DNA from: UBA2210 sp036825195
GTDB lineage: Bacteria; Desulfobacterota; Syntrophia; Syntrophales; UBA2210
Assembly: GCA_036825195.1 (NCBI GenBank)
Contig: DAISYQ010000005.1
Coordinates: forward strand, 1 to 64,000
Direction: 5' to 3'
DNA length: 64,000 nucleotides
Below, piece by piece: positions 7,573-16,263 of this stretch. The translations under genes were made by a program, and so were the position numbers. Below the pieces are notes generated by a model, which was not told where the DNA came from, did not search any database, and saw only the letters and a list, made by a program, of their open reading frames with translations. Positions within the stretch are counted from its first letter, which is position 1, and each line of letters starts with the position of its first letter.

Positions 7573-7601
7573 GAGATACTGGTTCTCCGTGTTTTTGTCA
7601 A
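7573..7601 (-). promoter_or_regulatory. Sigma-70 promoter of the DUF401 gene
   Basis: On the minus strand TTGACA (7601-7596), a 17-bp spacer and TATCTC (7578-7573). It lies 58 bp before the ATG. Confidence 0.6.
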
Positions 7602-7637
7602 GTATTAAAAAATTGGTACTGTAGAATTGATGTCGTC

Positions 7638-8657
7638 TTATTTCTTTCCGTAAAACACCCTGTTTTTCCCCTGCCGTTTGGCTTTGTACATATTGGAGTC
7701 CGCCCGTTTGAGAAACATCCGTGATTCCTCTCGAGGTATATACTGGGCCACACCAATACTCACCGTCTCATATATTGCATTCTCTCTGCCCAGGGGGAAA
7801 AAACGCTCCTGTTCGTATTCCTTCCGTATCCGTTCCGCGAGAATGGTTGCCGCATCTCCCGTTGTCTCAGGAAGGATAGCGGTAAATTCCTCGCCCCCGA
7901 ACCGGTACGCGGAATCCGGTTTACGCAGGCATCGCCGGATGACTTCTCCCAGCCTGACAAGGACCACATCTCCTTCGAGATGCCCGTATGAATCGTTGAA
8001 ATTTTTGAAATTATCGATATCCAGAAGAAGGAGGGAGAGGGGGTGACCGTATCGATCCGCCCGCTCAATCTCCAGCCGTAACTGGTCGTAAAAATACCGT
8101 GAGTTATAGAGCCCGGTAAGTGCGTCGGTGATGCTCAATGCCCGGTACATGGTTTCACTTTTCCGCAACGCATCCTCGGCAAGCTTTTGGTCCGTCACAT
8201 CTTCGAGCGTTTCCACCGCCCCTAAGATGGTTCCTTCCGGGTCTCTCAGGGCTGAGGCGGTAAACCGCAGCCACTTGCCTCCTCTCCCAAGTCCAGGGAA
8301 AAAATCCGTACACTCATAGGCGTCTTCTACCAGTTGTGATTTTCGGTATTTCCCCAGATACCACAATGGAAAATCTCCCTGGCGATCATCCACGATAAGA
8401 TCGGCCATGGTTGGCCTGTGTTCGCGATAGAACGCCTTCCAGTGGTCTTTCGATCCGATCACCTCTCCGGCAGTAATGCCGCTCATCTTCTCCAGCGCCC
8501 TGTTCCAGTATAGAATACGGTGATCTCTGCCTATCACAAATGTTGGTATGGGGGAGTGCTCGAAAGAGGCCTGCAACAAACGCACCTCTTCCAGAGAGGG
8601 CTGTTTGTCTTTCCCTAAGGTGCCGGATTCTTCCGCGCTGTTACGGCGTTTCGCCAT
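7638..8657 (-). CDS. PAS-GGDEF diguanylate cyclase
   Basis: Predicted to make cyclic di-GMP. No transmembrane segment is seen, so it is probably a cytoplasmic sensor. A PAS domain occupies about residues 25-155 ('FEHSPIPTFVIGRDHRILYWN' onward, ending 'GAVETLEDVTDQK'), and the GGDEF domain runs from about 175 to 335 with 'DALTGLYNSRYF' and the active-site signature GGEEF intact. A typical RxxD inhibitory site is not obvious. The ATG at 8657 has AGGA 8 nt upstream and avoids overlap with the peptidase gene, so it is preferred to a start at 8693. It is the last gene of the def-peptidase run and could link it to c-di-GMP, though this is only positional. Confidence 0.9.
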   Translation of the reverse strand: MAKRRNSAEESGTLGKDKQPSLEEVRLLQASFEHSPIPTFVIGRDHRILYWNRALEKMSGITAGEVIGSKDHWKAFYREHRPTMADLIVDDRQGDFPLWYLGKYRKSQLVEDAYECTDFFPGLGRGGKWLRFTASALRDPEGTILGAVETLEDVTDQKLAEDALRKSETMYRALSITDALTGLYNSRYFYDQLRLEIERADRYGHPLSLLLLDIDNFKNFNDSYGHLEGDVVLVRLGEVIRRCLRKPDSAYRFGGEEFTAILPETTGDAATILAERIRKEYEQERFFPLGRENAIYETVSIGVAQYIPREESRMFLKRADSNMYKAKRQGKNRVFYGKK

Positions 8658-8667
8658 GGGGGGGTTC

Positions 8668-9870
8668 CTAACAGCAAAAGATGCCGTTTTCATAGATCGT
8701 AATGGCCTTCCCGTCTGACAGTCGGGCCGTTACGATCTTATCCTCCGTGTTTACCATGTCCCAGTGCAGAGCCGAGTCGTTGAACCCGAGACTCTTTTTC
8801 ATGGCCTTTGTCAGGTCGGTCGGATTTCCGTCGTATGTTTCGGAAAACGATGCGCCGACGGCTATGTGGCAATTGCCCCATCGGCCACCGTAATTTTCAT
8901 CGAAGAGAGTGTCGGCCATGAATCTGTCGATCCTGGAGAAACGTCTGTCGGTGAGGGAAAATTCGCCGATCCTGCCGGCGCCCTTGTCCATGGACAACTG
9001 CTGCCTCGTGAAGTCTTTCCCGGTCGAGGCCGTACTACTGACGACGCATCCCTTTTCAAAGACGAGTCGTATCTGTTCCACATAATTTCCGCTTCTGAAA
9101 GAAGGCTGGTTGGCGAAATAATGCCCCTCGGTACCTCTCCAGTCGGGAGAGACGAAGAGCTCAAAGCTCGGAATATTGTGACCTGAAACGCCGATCCACC
9201 GTCTCTTTGCTCCCGGTTTGATACGAAGGTCGATGTTTTCGGATTGAATATGATAGTACGATACGTCCATGCCGTTCAACCACTTTTTTATCGCCCCCGC
9301 CTCTTTGTATATGGTTTCCCAGGTGGAGGCTGGGTTATCGCTGTCCAGGAAACAGGCCTTTATTATCTGTTCGGTGTATTGAGCAAGGGAAAGGTTCGCA
9401 TTTTTGGCGAGTTCCGTTGTCGGAAATGTACAGAGGGTCCAGCCAAATTCGCCGGTTTCCTCCCGTCTGTCCAGGATCTCGCGCAGCGCTTTTCTCGCTA
9501 TCAGTGACCTGGCTATCTTTTTGGGGTCACAGTCTTTCAGGTGGGTTAGAGATTCGGGTGCATAGATAAAGATACTTCCGTTAAGCGAACCGTACAGCTC
9601 TGTTTCCCCCGGGGGGTGAAAAACGAGCTGGCTGCCGTTCGCTTTTTCAAAGAAGCTCCGTTCCATCGTTGCGCTGAGCCCGGCGCGGGCGATGGGATTG
9701 ATCCCCATGCCGAGCAGTCTGTCATAGAGGATCTCAGCCAGACGCAAGGCGGGGGCGTCATATCGGATCAGAACAATGTCGCCCCTTTTGAAGCGTCCTG
9801 TCCTCGCCTTCATCAGTCCCCACAGCAGGGCTTCGGCGTATTTGTTCAAACAGTCGTGTGTCAGCGGCAT
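8668..9870 (-). CDS. M29-family metallo-aminopeptidase
   Basis: Leucyl-type aminopeptidase of family M29 (AmpS/aminopeptidase T), a dinuclear metal enzyme that removes N-terminal residues. The family metal ligands can be placed: Glu in 'NIPSFELFVSPD', Glu in 'RIGEFSLTDRRF', His in 'NCHIAVGASF' and the His and Asp of 'ALHWDMV'. The 400-residue length fits. AAAGGAG stands 7 nt before the ATG. It lies 11 bp behind the pyruvate-kinase-domain gene and two genes after peptide deformylase, so nascent-chain N-terminal processing is a reasonable theme for this operon. Confidence 0.92.
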   Translation of the reverse strand: MPLTHDCLNKYAEALLWGLMKARTGRFKRGDIVLIRYDAPALRLAEILYDRLLGMGINPIARAGLSATMERSFFEKANGSQLVFHPPGETELYGSLNGSIFIYAPESLTHLKDCDPKKIARSLIARKALREILDRREETGEFGWTLCTFPTTELAKNANLSLAQYTEQIIKACFLDSDNPASTWETIYKEAGAIKKWLNGMDVSYYHIQSENIDLRIKPGAKRRWIGVSGHNIPSFELFVSPDWRGTEGHYFANQPSFRSGNYVEQIRLVFEKGCVVSSTASTGKDFTRQQLSMDKGAGRIGEFSLTDRRFSRIDRFMADTLFDENYGGRWGNCHIAVGASFSETYDGNPTDLTKAMKKSLGFNDSALHWDMVNTEDKIVTARLSDGKAITIYENGIFCC

Positions 9871-9881
9871 GCATACTCCTT

Positions 9882-10457
9882 TTAATAGATCGCAGGTTTG
9901 CAGATGATTTCCCTTACCTGCAGGTTGAAAACCTCCGCGCTATTAGCGGGGCGGAGGAGCAGGGCGGTATCGGCCCCCTTCGCTGTCCCACCGATGGATA
10001 TGACATCTTCGTCCGTCCTGACCAGGCCCGCATCGGCGGCCATCAGTGCCAGCTCGACAGCAACCTTGGTTCCCTGTCCGAACATCCTCAGGGTGTATGC
10101 CATAATCTCTTCAACCTGGTAGGTTTTCAAAAGTCTCCGTATACCCCGTCCCACTCCGCCAAAGGCGTGCTGGCACGTCAACACACGCACTTTTTTGGAT
10201 TCCAGTGTCCGGCGCATTTCATCGTTCATTTCCTGGTGATTGGGTCGTACGAATCCTGTGTAGTGAGTCACTGCTATGATTGTTGTCGCAGGGCCCAGGC
10301 GGGTAGTTGCCTCCAGGGCGGTTTTCCCGCTGCATGTCGCTACAAGGATCGTGCCGATCCCGAGCTGCCTCGCTCGCTGCGAGACAAGGTCGAGCACTTC
10401 CGTCGTGTTTTCCTCGCCGGCCTTTTCGAAATAACGGCATGTTATGTTGTATGACAC
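9882..10457 (-). CDS. Stand-alone pyruvate-kinase C-terminal-domain protein
   Basis: A 191-residue protein resembling the C-terminal allosteric (alpha/beta) domain of pyruvate kinase without the catalytic barrel: 'EVLDLVSQRARQLGIGTILV', 'CSGKTALEATTRLGPATTIIAV' and 'RRTLESKKVRVLT'. It cannot be a pyruvate kinase. Such orphan domains occur in archaea and anaerobic bacteria and their role is not known. The GTG at 10457 has GGGAGG 7 nt upstream; an ATG at 10508 overlapping the def stop is the alternative and would add 17 residues. It lies between def and the aminopeptidase. Confidence 0.78.
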   Translation of the reverse strand: MSYNITCRYFEKAGEENTTEVLDLVSQRARQLGIGTILVATCSGKTALEATTRLGPATTIIAVTHYTGFVRPNHQEMNDEMRRTLESKKVRVLTCQHAFGGVGRGIRRLLKTYQVEEIMAYTLRMFGQGTKVAVELALMAADAGLVRTDEDVISIGGTAKGADTALLLRPANSAEVFNLQVREIICKPAIY

Positions 10458-10504
10458 GGAAGCGCCTCCCGGCTGGCAATCCCGAAACTTGATTTGGGAA
10501 GGAT

Positions 10505-11062
10505 TCATTCACCCTGAAAAATCTTATCAAAAAACAGAGCTTTTTCTTTAGGGTAATAGATCGTTGTACCACGGTCGACAATGAGCTTACCGTCGAGATG
10601 ATCGAGTTCGTGTTGGACAACGCGGGCCAGAAATCCGGTGTACCGTTTGTTTATCTTCTCACCCTCTTCATTGTACGCCTTAACCTTTATAGAGGTGGCC
10701 CTGACGACATCGACGCTTATATCGGGACAGGACAGGCATGCCTCCCGCGACTTTTCCTTGTCCCCCCGTATCTGTGTGATCCTCGGATTGACAAGGACAT
10801 CGTAGGATCCGTCGTTTTTTTGAAGGGGGCCCCTGTCGTTGAAGTCTCCATTTCTGAATACCACGATCCGTTTGCTGATCCCTATCTGTGGAGCGGCAAG
10901 TCCCGCGGCATCATCCCTTCCAACAAACGCATCGATGAGGGTTTCTATGTCTTTCTTCGCTTCTTCGGTAAAGGGGATTGGAATCGCATCGGCCGATCTC
11001 CTCAGAAGTCGTGTTTCCTCCTGATTAATCTTTTCATTCTCCCATAATTTCCAAGTCTTCAT
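10505..11062 (-). CDS. def: Peptide deformylase
   Basis: Removes the formyl group from the N-terminal methionine of new proteins; an Fe2+ enzyme of the cytoplasm. All three family motifs are present: 'GLAAPQIG' (54-61), 'EACLS' (107-111, with the metal Cys at 109; the usual motif is EGCLS) and 'HELDH' (151-155). At 185 residues it is slightly longer than the Escherichia coli enzyme because of an N-terminal extension and an insert around 75-85. It heads a minus-strand operon. No fmt gene is adjacent, unlike the common def-fmt pair. Confidence 0.95.
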   Translation of the reverse strand: MKTWKLWENEKINQEETRLLRRSADAIPIPFTEEAKKDIETLIDAFVGRDDAAGLAAPQIGISKRIVVFRNGDFNDRGPLQKNDGSYDVLVNPRITQIRGDKEKSREACLSCPDISVDVVRATSIKVKAYNEEGEKINKRYTGFLARVVQHELDHLDGKLIVDRGTTIYYPKEKALFFDKIFQGE

Positions 11063-11120
11063 CGTTCGTGTGCAGGACCTTTCATTTCTTGATTTCCGTT
11101 TTTATAACACCATGGGATTG

Positions 11121-11143
11121 TTATTTCAATGCTATTGAAATAA
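11121..11143. promoter_or_regulatory. Perfect palindrome between divergent genes, candidate operator
   Basis: TTATTTCAAT and ATTGAAATAA form a perfect 10-bp inverted repeat around GCT, in the 141-bp space between def (minus) and the radical SAM gene (plus). GATAATCCTGATAATC follows directly at about 11146. No T-run follows, so it is not a terminator; an operator for one or both genes is likely. The regulator is unknown. Confidence 0.5.
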
Positions 11144-11203
11144 TGCGATAATCCTGATAATCACAGCAACGGAACACGGTACATAACGGGAGAATCGACG
11201 AAA

Positions 11204-12442
11204 GTGATAGACAGGATTATAACAGGGGTCGCCAAGCAGGCATTTTCCCAGGCCATACGGTTTGAGGAAGGGGTAGGAGCGTCTCTCCCGCGGGAGGAGG
11301 ACGGACGAGGTCGACTCCTCTATCTCCATATCCCCTTCTGCGAGAGTCTGTGTCCGTACTGTTCGTTTAACAGGATTGTGTTCGATGCCGATCTCTGTCG
11401 GAGGTACCATGCCGCCCTCAGAAAAGAGATAGGGCTGTATCGGGATAAAGGATACGATTTCACAGGGGTGTATGTGGGTGGAGGCACACCGACAATACTG
11501 ATGGACGAACTGGAAAGGACCCTGTCAATGGCAGCGGATTGTTTCGATATCAGAGAGATTTCGGTGGAGACCAATCCGAATCACCTGACGTGGGAACGTG
11601 TCGAAATCCTGAAACGTATCGGTGTCAACAGGCTCTCGGTGGGGGTTCAAAGTTTTAATGACGGGCTTTTGAAGGCAATGGGCCGGTATGAGAAATATGG
11701 GAGCGGCGCCGCAATTGCCCAACGAATTGCGGATATGTCGGGTCAGTTTGATACCCTGAATGCCGATATGATCTTTAATTTTCCCACCCAGACCGAAGAG
11801 ACGCTGAATAGGGATCTGGATGTTCTGATTGATACCGCGGTTGATCAGGTGACCTACTATCCCCTCATGGTCTCGAACTCGACGCGAAGAAGGGTGGAAG
11901 GGGCCCTGGGGACCTTTGACTTCCGGAAAGAGAGGGAGTTCTATCAACTGATATCCCAACGGCTTGCCCCCTCTTACCGGTTTTCCTCGGCATGGTGCTT
12001 TGCCAAAAAGGGGACCATGGTCGATGAGTATATCGTTGATTATGACGAATATGCCGGTCTGGGGAGCGGGTCCATCGGATACATGCATGGCAGATGTTAC
12101 GCGAACACCTTTGATATTCCCCGATATATCGAAACGGTGAATAAGGGGGACATACCCCTCATGGCTTCCCGTGATTTCACACTCCCCCAACAGGTTCGCT
12201 ATGACTTTTTGATGAAGCTCTTCGGCTTGGAGCTGGACGCTGCCTTCTTGAAAGAAAAGTATCATGGAAAAGGCATCGGGTATCTCTGGAGCGAGATACT
12301 GGCCTTCATGGTGGCTGGGGGGATACGGTACAAGGGTGGGACGTTCTATCTCACGGACCGCGGGAGATACTATTGGGTCATCATGATGCGGGAGTTCTTC
12401 ATTGCGGTCAACAACTTTCGAGATTTTTGTCTTGATAGGTAA
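11204..12442 (+). CDS. HemW-like radical SAM protein
   Basis: Radical SAM enzyme related to the coproporphyrinogen dehydrogenase-like HemW/HemN/HutW group. The cluster motif is 'CESLCPYC' (CxxxCxxC), followed by 'GVYVGGGTPTIL' and 'NRLSVGVQSFND', both typical of this branch. The 412 residues include a C-terminal HemN-like domain ('LPQQVRYDFLMKLFGLELD'). HemW is a heme chaperone and related proteins open heme or make other bonds, so the exact reaction is not fixed. It starts at GTG, with GGGAGA about 10 nt before. It faces def across a short region that holds a palindromic candidate operator. Confidence 0.83.
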   Translation: MIDRIITGVAKQAFSQAIRFEEGVGASLPREEDGRGRLLYLHIPFCESLCPYCSFNRIVFDADLCRRYHAALRKEIGLYRDKGYDFTGVYVGGGTPTILMDELERTLSMAADCFDIREISVETNPNHLTWERVEILKRIGVNRLSVGVQSFNDGLLKAMGRYEKYGSGAAIAQRIADMSGQFDTLNADMIFNFPTQTEETLNRDLDVLIDTAVDQVTYYPLMVSNSTRRRVEGALGTFDFRKEREFYQLISQRLAPSYRFSSAWCFAKKGTMVDEYIVDYDEYAGLGSGSIGYMHGRCYANTFDIPRYIETVNKGDIPLMASRDFTLPQQVRYDFLMKLFGLELDAAFLKEKYHGKGIGYLWSEILAFMVAGGIRYKGGTFYLTDRGRYYWVIMMREFFIAVNNFRDFCLDR

Positions 12443-12532
12443 CGATTTCCCGTTTGCAATTCCTCTCTTTTTTCCCTATCATTCAACGAAGGGAATGTAA
12501 GAAGAGACCGATTTCCGAATGGAACGCATGGT

Positions 12533-13954
12533 ATGAATGATACAACGAGACAACTCCTGAAAGCCCTGCCGAAGATTGACGAGGTACTCCTTGTCCTCGA
12601 AAAGGACGGATCCTTTGAAGGGGTATCCCGGGATATTGTTGTGGAGAAATGCCGCCAGGTCGTAGAGGAGATGCGCAAAGACATACTGGATTCGGAAGGC
12701 GGTAAAAAGAAGGTGTCACCCCCCCCTTCTGTTGTCGAGGCGGCCCGGGAGGTGCAAAAAAAACTTCACGCCCTTCATGACTACAGCCTCCGTCGTGTGG
12801 TGAATGCCACCGGGATCATCCTGCATACCAATCTGGGGCGGGCACCTCTCTGCGGGGAGGCCTTGAAGAGGATCATCGATGTCAGCGAAGGGTATTCAAA
12901 TCTTGAGTTTAACCTTGAAGCGGGGAAACGGGGATTACGATACGATCATGTGAGGGAGATCCTCTGCAGCGTAACGGGGTCGGAAGATGCCATTATCGTC
13001 AACAATAACGCCGCCGCTGTCCTTCTTGTCCTGAATACACTCTCGGAGGGCAAAGAGGCGATTGTTTCACGAGGCGAACTAATCGAGATCGGCGGGGAGT
13101 TCCGTATTCCCGATGTCATGGAAAAGAGCGGAGCCATACTCCGGGAAGTGGGAACCACCAACCGTACGCACTTTTCAGATTATGAAAACGCCATATGCAG
13201 AGAGACCGGTCTGATTCTCAAGGTTCATACGAGCAACTTCAAGGTGCTCGGTTTTACGGACGAGATACATCTTGACCAGCTGGTTGAGCTCGGTTCGAAG
13301 AAAAACATCCCGGTGATGAATGATCTGGGAAGCGGTTGCCTTGTCCCGCTTGACCGGTATGGCTTCGAACGGGAGCCGACGGTTCAGGATGTCCTGAAAA
13401 CCGGTGTGGATGTGGTCACATTCAGCGGCGACAAACTCCTCGGTGGACCGCAGGCAGGGATCATTCTAGGTAAGAAGAGGATACTGGACGCCGTAAGGAA
13501 AAACCCCCTCAATCGGGCCCTGAGGATAGACAAAATGACCCTGGCCGCTCTCGAGGCGACAATGATGCATTATCTGGACCTCAACAGGGCGGTGTCCGAT
13601 GTACGGGTGCTTCGGTCGCTGACGGAACCGGTCACTGAAGTAAGAAAAAGGGCGGATGCGCTTTTGTCTCTGCTGAACGGCTTATCGCTCAAAGCGATGT
13701 CCTTTTCCATCGTGGAAGACCATTCCATGGCCGGCGGAGGGTCGCTCCCCACACAGGAGATCCCTACGGTTGTCATTGCCGTGAATTCCCACAGCATCTC
13801 GCCGAACAGACTGGAACGGGCATTGAGACAACAGGACGTTCCCGTCATTACAAGGATATACGAAGAACAGGTCCTCTTCGATCTGCGGACGATAACCGAA
13901 GGGGAATTTGGGTTCATCACGGGCGGTATAAAACGCATAGCAGAATCTTTGTGA
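12533..13954 (+). CDS. selA: L-seryl-tRNA(Sec) selenium transferase
   Basis: PLP enzyme that converts seryl-tRNA(Sec) to selenocysteinyl-tRNA(Sec) with selenophosphate. The 473 residues show the SelA N-terminal helical domain, 'RRVVNATGIILHTNLGRAPL', 'SNLEFNLEAGKRG' and the PLP-binding Lys at about 301 in 'FSGDKLLGGPQAG'. It implies selenoproteins in this organism, in line with mobA (formate dehydrogenase often carries both bis-MGD and Sec). Neither selB, selD nor tRNA-Sec is in the window. Confidence 0.95.
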   Translation: MNDTTRQLLKALPKIDEVLLVLEKDGSFEGVSRDIVVEKCRQVVEEMRKDILDSEGGKKKVSPPPSVVEAAREVQKKLHALHDYSLRRVVNATGIILHTNLGRAPLCGEALKRIIDVSEGYSNLEFNLEAGKRGLRYDHVREILCSVTGSEDAIIVNNNAAAVLLVLNTLSEGKEAIVSRGELIEIGGEFRIPDVMEKSGAILREVGTTNRTHFSDYENAICRETGLILKVHTSNFKVLGFTDEIHLDQLVELGSKKNIPVMNDLGSGCLVPLDRYGFEREPTVQDVLKTGVDVVTFSGDKLLGGPQAGIILGKKRILDAVRKNPLNRALRIDKMTLAALEATMMHYLDLNRAVSDVRVLRSLTEPVTEVRKRADALLSLLNGLSLKAMSFSIVEDHSMAGGGSLPTQEIPTVVIAVNSHSISPNRLERALRQQDVPVITRIYEEQVLFDLRTITEGEFGFITGGIKRIAESL

Positions 13955-14011
13955 TTTCTGCAGCCCTATGATTCATATGCCCGATCTCCGTTCATTCCGC
14001 ATGAGCTCCCG

Positions 14012-14998
14012 ATGAAAAACACGACGACACCCCAAAACGACAGAGAGTTCACGTTCGATGTCGCTTCAGCCGAGAGCGGTGAGAGATTGGATATTGTTCT
14101 GTCGCGGAAAGACGTTTTCGTTACGCGTTCACAGGTCAAGAAGGCTGTCGAAACGGGACAAGTGCTGGTAAACGACAGGGAGGTCAAACCGGGACATCGC
14201 CTGAAAAGGGGCGATACGATCCTTGTCCATAGAAAAGAGCCGGAAGCGTATGCCCTCGCCCCGGAGAACATATCCCTTGATATCGTTTATGAGGACGCAC
14301 ATATCATTGTCGTGAATAAGCCCCCCGGTATGGTCGTCCACCCCGCGGCGGGAAATCACCGGGGAACCCTCGTCAATGCCTTGCTGTTCCACTGCAGGGA
14401 TCTTTCCGGCATTGGCGGTGTCAAACGGCCCGGTATCGTACATCGCCTGGACAAGAACACATCGGGACTTATGGTAATCGCGAAATCGGATAGGGCACAC
14501 ATCGAGCTGTCGAAACAGTTCAAGGAACATCTTGTGAAAAAAACCTACAAAGTCCTTGTACACGGTGATATAAAGGGAGACGAAGGGACCATTGATCTGT
14601 CCATCGGGAGGCACCCTGTGGACAGAAAAAAGATGTCCACCAACAGCAGAAGAGGAAAAGAGTCGCTGACACACTGGAGCGTAGAAGAACGATACCAAAG
14701 TGCCACCCTCCTCTCCGTACGGATTGAAACGGGCAGGACGCACCAGATCAGGGTACACCTCAACGCCATAGGGTATCCTGTTGTCGGTGACGCCGTCTAC
14801 GGAAATTCCAAAAGAAGAATAGAGATGGTACAGAATGCTGTCCAACGGGAGACGTTGAGAAAGATGCACAGACAGGCCCTCCATTCAAGCAACCTGTGCT
14901 TCCATCATCCGATTACGGACACTCGTATTGAATGCTCATCTCCCCTTCCCGATGATATGAGGCAGGTATGCGAACAGCTCGGCAACAGAGAGGGATAA
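14012..14998 (+). CDS. rluD: RluD-family ribosomal large-subunit pseudouridine synthase
   Basis: Isomerises uridines of 23S rRNA to pseudouridine. An S4 RNA-binding domain covers about residues 15-85 ('VTRSQVKKAVETGQVLVNDR'), then the RluA-type catalytic domain with the motif 'HRLDKNTSGLMV' that holds the catalytic Asp, and 'RTHQIRVHLNAIGYPVVGD'. The presence of S4 and the length (328) fit RluD rather than RluA. The next gene starts inside its stop codon (TAATG), so the pair is coupled, as is common for rluD and pgeF. Confidence 0.93.
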   Translation: MKNTTTPQNDREFTFDVASAESGERLDIVLSRKDVFVTRSQVKKAVETGQVLVNDREVKPGHRLKRGDTILVHRKEPEAYALAPENISLDIVYEDAHIIVVNKPPGMVVHPAAGNHRGTLVNALLFHCRDLSGIGGVKRPGIVHRLDKNTSGLMVIAKSDRAHIELSKQFKEHLVKKTYKVLVHGDIKGDEGTIDLSIGRHPVDRKKMSTNSRRGKESLTHWSVEERYQSATLLSVRIETGRTHQIRVHLNAIGYPVVGDAVYGNSKRRIEMVQNAVQRETLRKMHRQALHSSNLCFHHPITDTRIECSSPLPDDMRQVCEQLGNREG

Positions 14999-15834
14999 TG
15001 TCTAATAACAGGGATACGAAATACGGTACATCCGACGCGTTTCGATTCTCCGAGAGAGGTGATGTGCGGTATCTGGAATGTACGGAACTCGGCCGCTATG
15101 ATGGTATAATCCACGCCTTTTGCACCCGGTGGGGAGGCGTCAGTGAAGGGAGGCTTACCAATCTCAATTTCGGCGTGCATGCGGGCGACAGCGAAACACA
15201 CCTGATGCGGAACAGGGAAATCGTGTGCTCAGCCTTCGATATGCCGGCGCGCAATCTCGTTACGGTCAATCAGGTTCACGGAGACAGGTTGCTGGTCGTT
15301 GATGATACATCGCAAGATTGGCAGCACGGTGGATCTCTCGAATATGACGGTATTATTACCTCGAAACCGGAGGTCCCCGTCGGAATCAAGACGGCGGACT
15401 GTGTGCCTATATTCCTTGTCGATCCAACACGGCGGGTAATCGGAGCGATACACGCCGGATGGAAGGGGACATCCCTGAAGATTGCCGCAAGGGCCGTGGG
15501 CGTCTTTATGAGAGAATTTGCATCCACGCCGGCGGATATTCTGGCCGTGATAGGCCCTTCCATCGGACCCTGTTGCTATGAGGTCGATGATGTCGTTTTG
15601 CATAGCTTTGATAGCGATCGATTAAGTTCGTTCTTTTCAAGGGGTGAAAGAGGAGGAAGGTGGATGCTCGATCTATCAGCAGCCAATAGGGTCCAGCTAC
15701 TCGATGTCGGTGTACCGTCGAACAATATTTTGTCCGCCCCTGTCTGTACATCGTGCAGTACAGACACATTTTTCTCACACAGAGGGGAGCACGGCAATAC
15801 CGGAAGGCAGTTGAATTTTATCATGCTGCGATAG
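14998..15834 (+). CDS. pgeF: Peptidoglycan editing factor / purine nucleoside phosphorylase (YfiH family)
   Basis: Member of the YfiH/DUF152 family. Members remove wrong muropeptides (PgeF) and show purine nucleoside phosphorylase or adenosine deaminase activity; the old name is multicopper polyphenol oxidase. Zinc ligands of the family are seen: 'NQVHGDR', 'TADCVPI' and 'AIHAGWKGT', followed by 'GPSIGPCCYEV' and 'CTSCSTDTFFSHR'. The ATG at 14998 overlaps the rluD stop and has AGAGG 5 nt before; a start at 14968 is less likely. Length 278. Confidence 0.9.
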   Translation: MSNNRDTKYGTSDAFRFSERGDVRYLECTELGRYDGIIHAFCTRWGGVSEGRLTNLNFGVHAGDSETHLMRNREIVCSAFDMPARNLVTVNQVHGDRLLVVDDTSQDWQHGGSLEYDGIITSKPEVPVGIKTADCVPIFLVDPTRRVIGAIHAGWKGTSLKIAARAVGVFMREFASTPADILAVIGPSIGPCCYEVDDVVLHSFDSDRLSSFFSRGERGGRWMLDLSAANRVQLLDVGVPSNNILSAPVCTSCSTDTFFSHRGEHGNTGRQLNFIMLR

Positions 15835-16263
15835 ACTACCGGTGAATATATCAAAAATCATGTAAAAAATCCTTGACATATTAAGACATTTGAGATAGAT
15901 GGAGCCGTTATTAGGGTTGTATACTAAGACCTTCCTTTCGAAGCATTTCAGGAGATCAGATTAGCTACCGAGAAGAAAAGAACATTATAGAATACACCTT
16001 GAACGCTGAGGGTTTTAACCGTTCCAGATCGGTTATAAATTCAAACTTTGTTCTGTAACGCAATCAACCGGATTCACAACGCTTAAATTCTGAAGAAGTA
16101 TGAAACCTTAAAGAAATTCTGCTTTGTCTCCAGGGCGTGGTTTTATAGTTATGAACGGTGTGATGCGAACCCTGCCCGAACCAAAGAAAAGATATCCGGT
16201 TGCGTGTCCTGAAGAGATATATAGTAAAACCCGGTATCAGAACGTACAACAAAGGAAAAATAT
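15835..16263 (+). other. 429-bp gene-free leader of rho
   Basis: AT-rich and without a convincing gene. TTGACA at 15873-15878 could be a -35 box with a weak -10 (TAGATG) at 15896, and TATACT stands at 15920-15925 without a clear -35. Either would give a leader of more than 300 nt before rho. Rho genes are often autogenously controlled by early termination in a long leader, so this is plausible here, but I see no specific structure to prove it. Confidence 0.4.

Noticed and set aside
11144..11165. Fur box in GATAATCCTGATAATC
   Set aside because: It is a direct repeat and lacks the ATTATC half of the palindrome; the match to Fur is weak.
16064..16252. A 62-codon minus-strand frame in the rho leader
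   Set aside because: No ribosome site, no family features and AT-rich chance composition.
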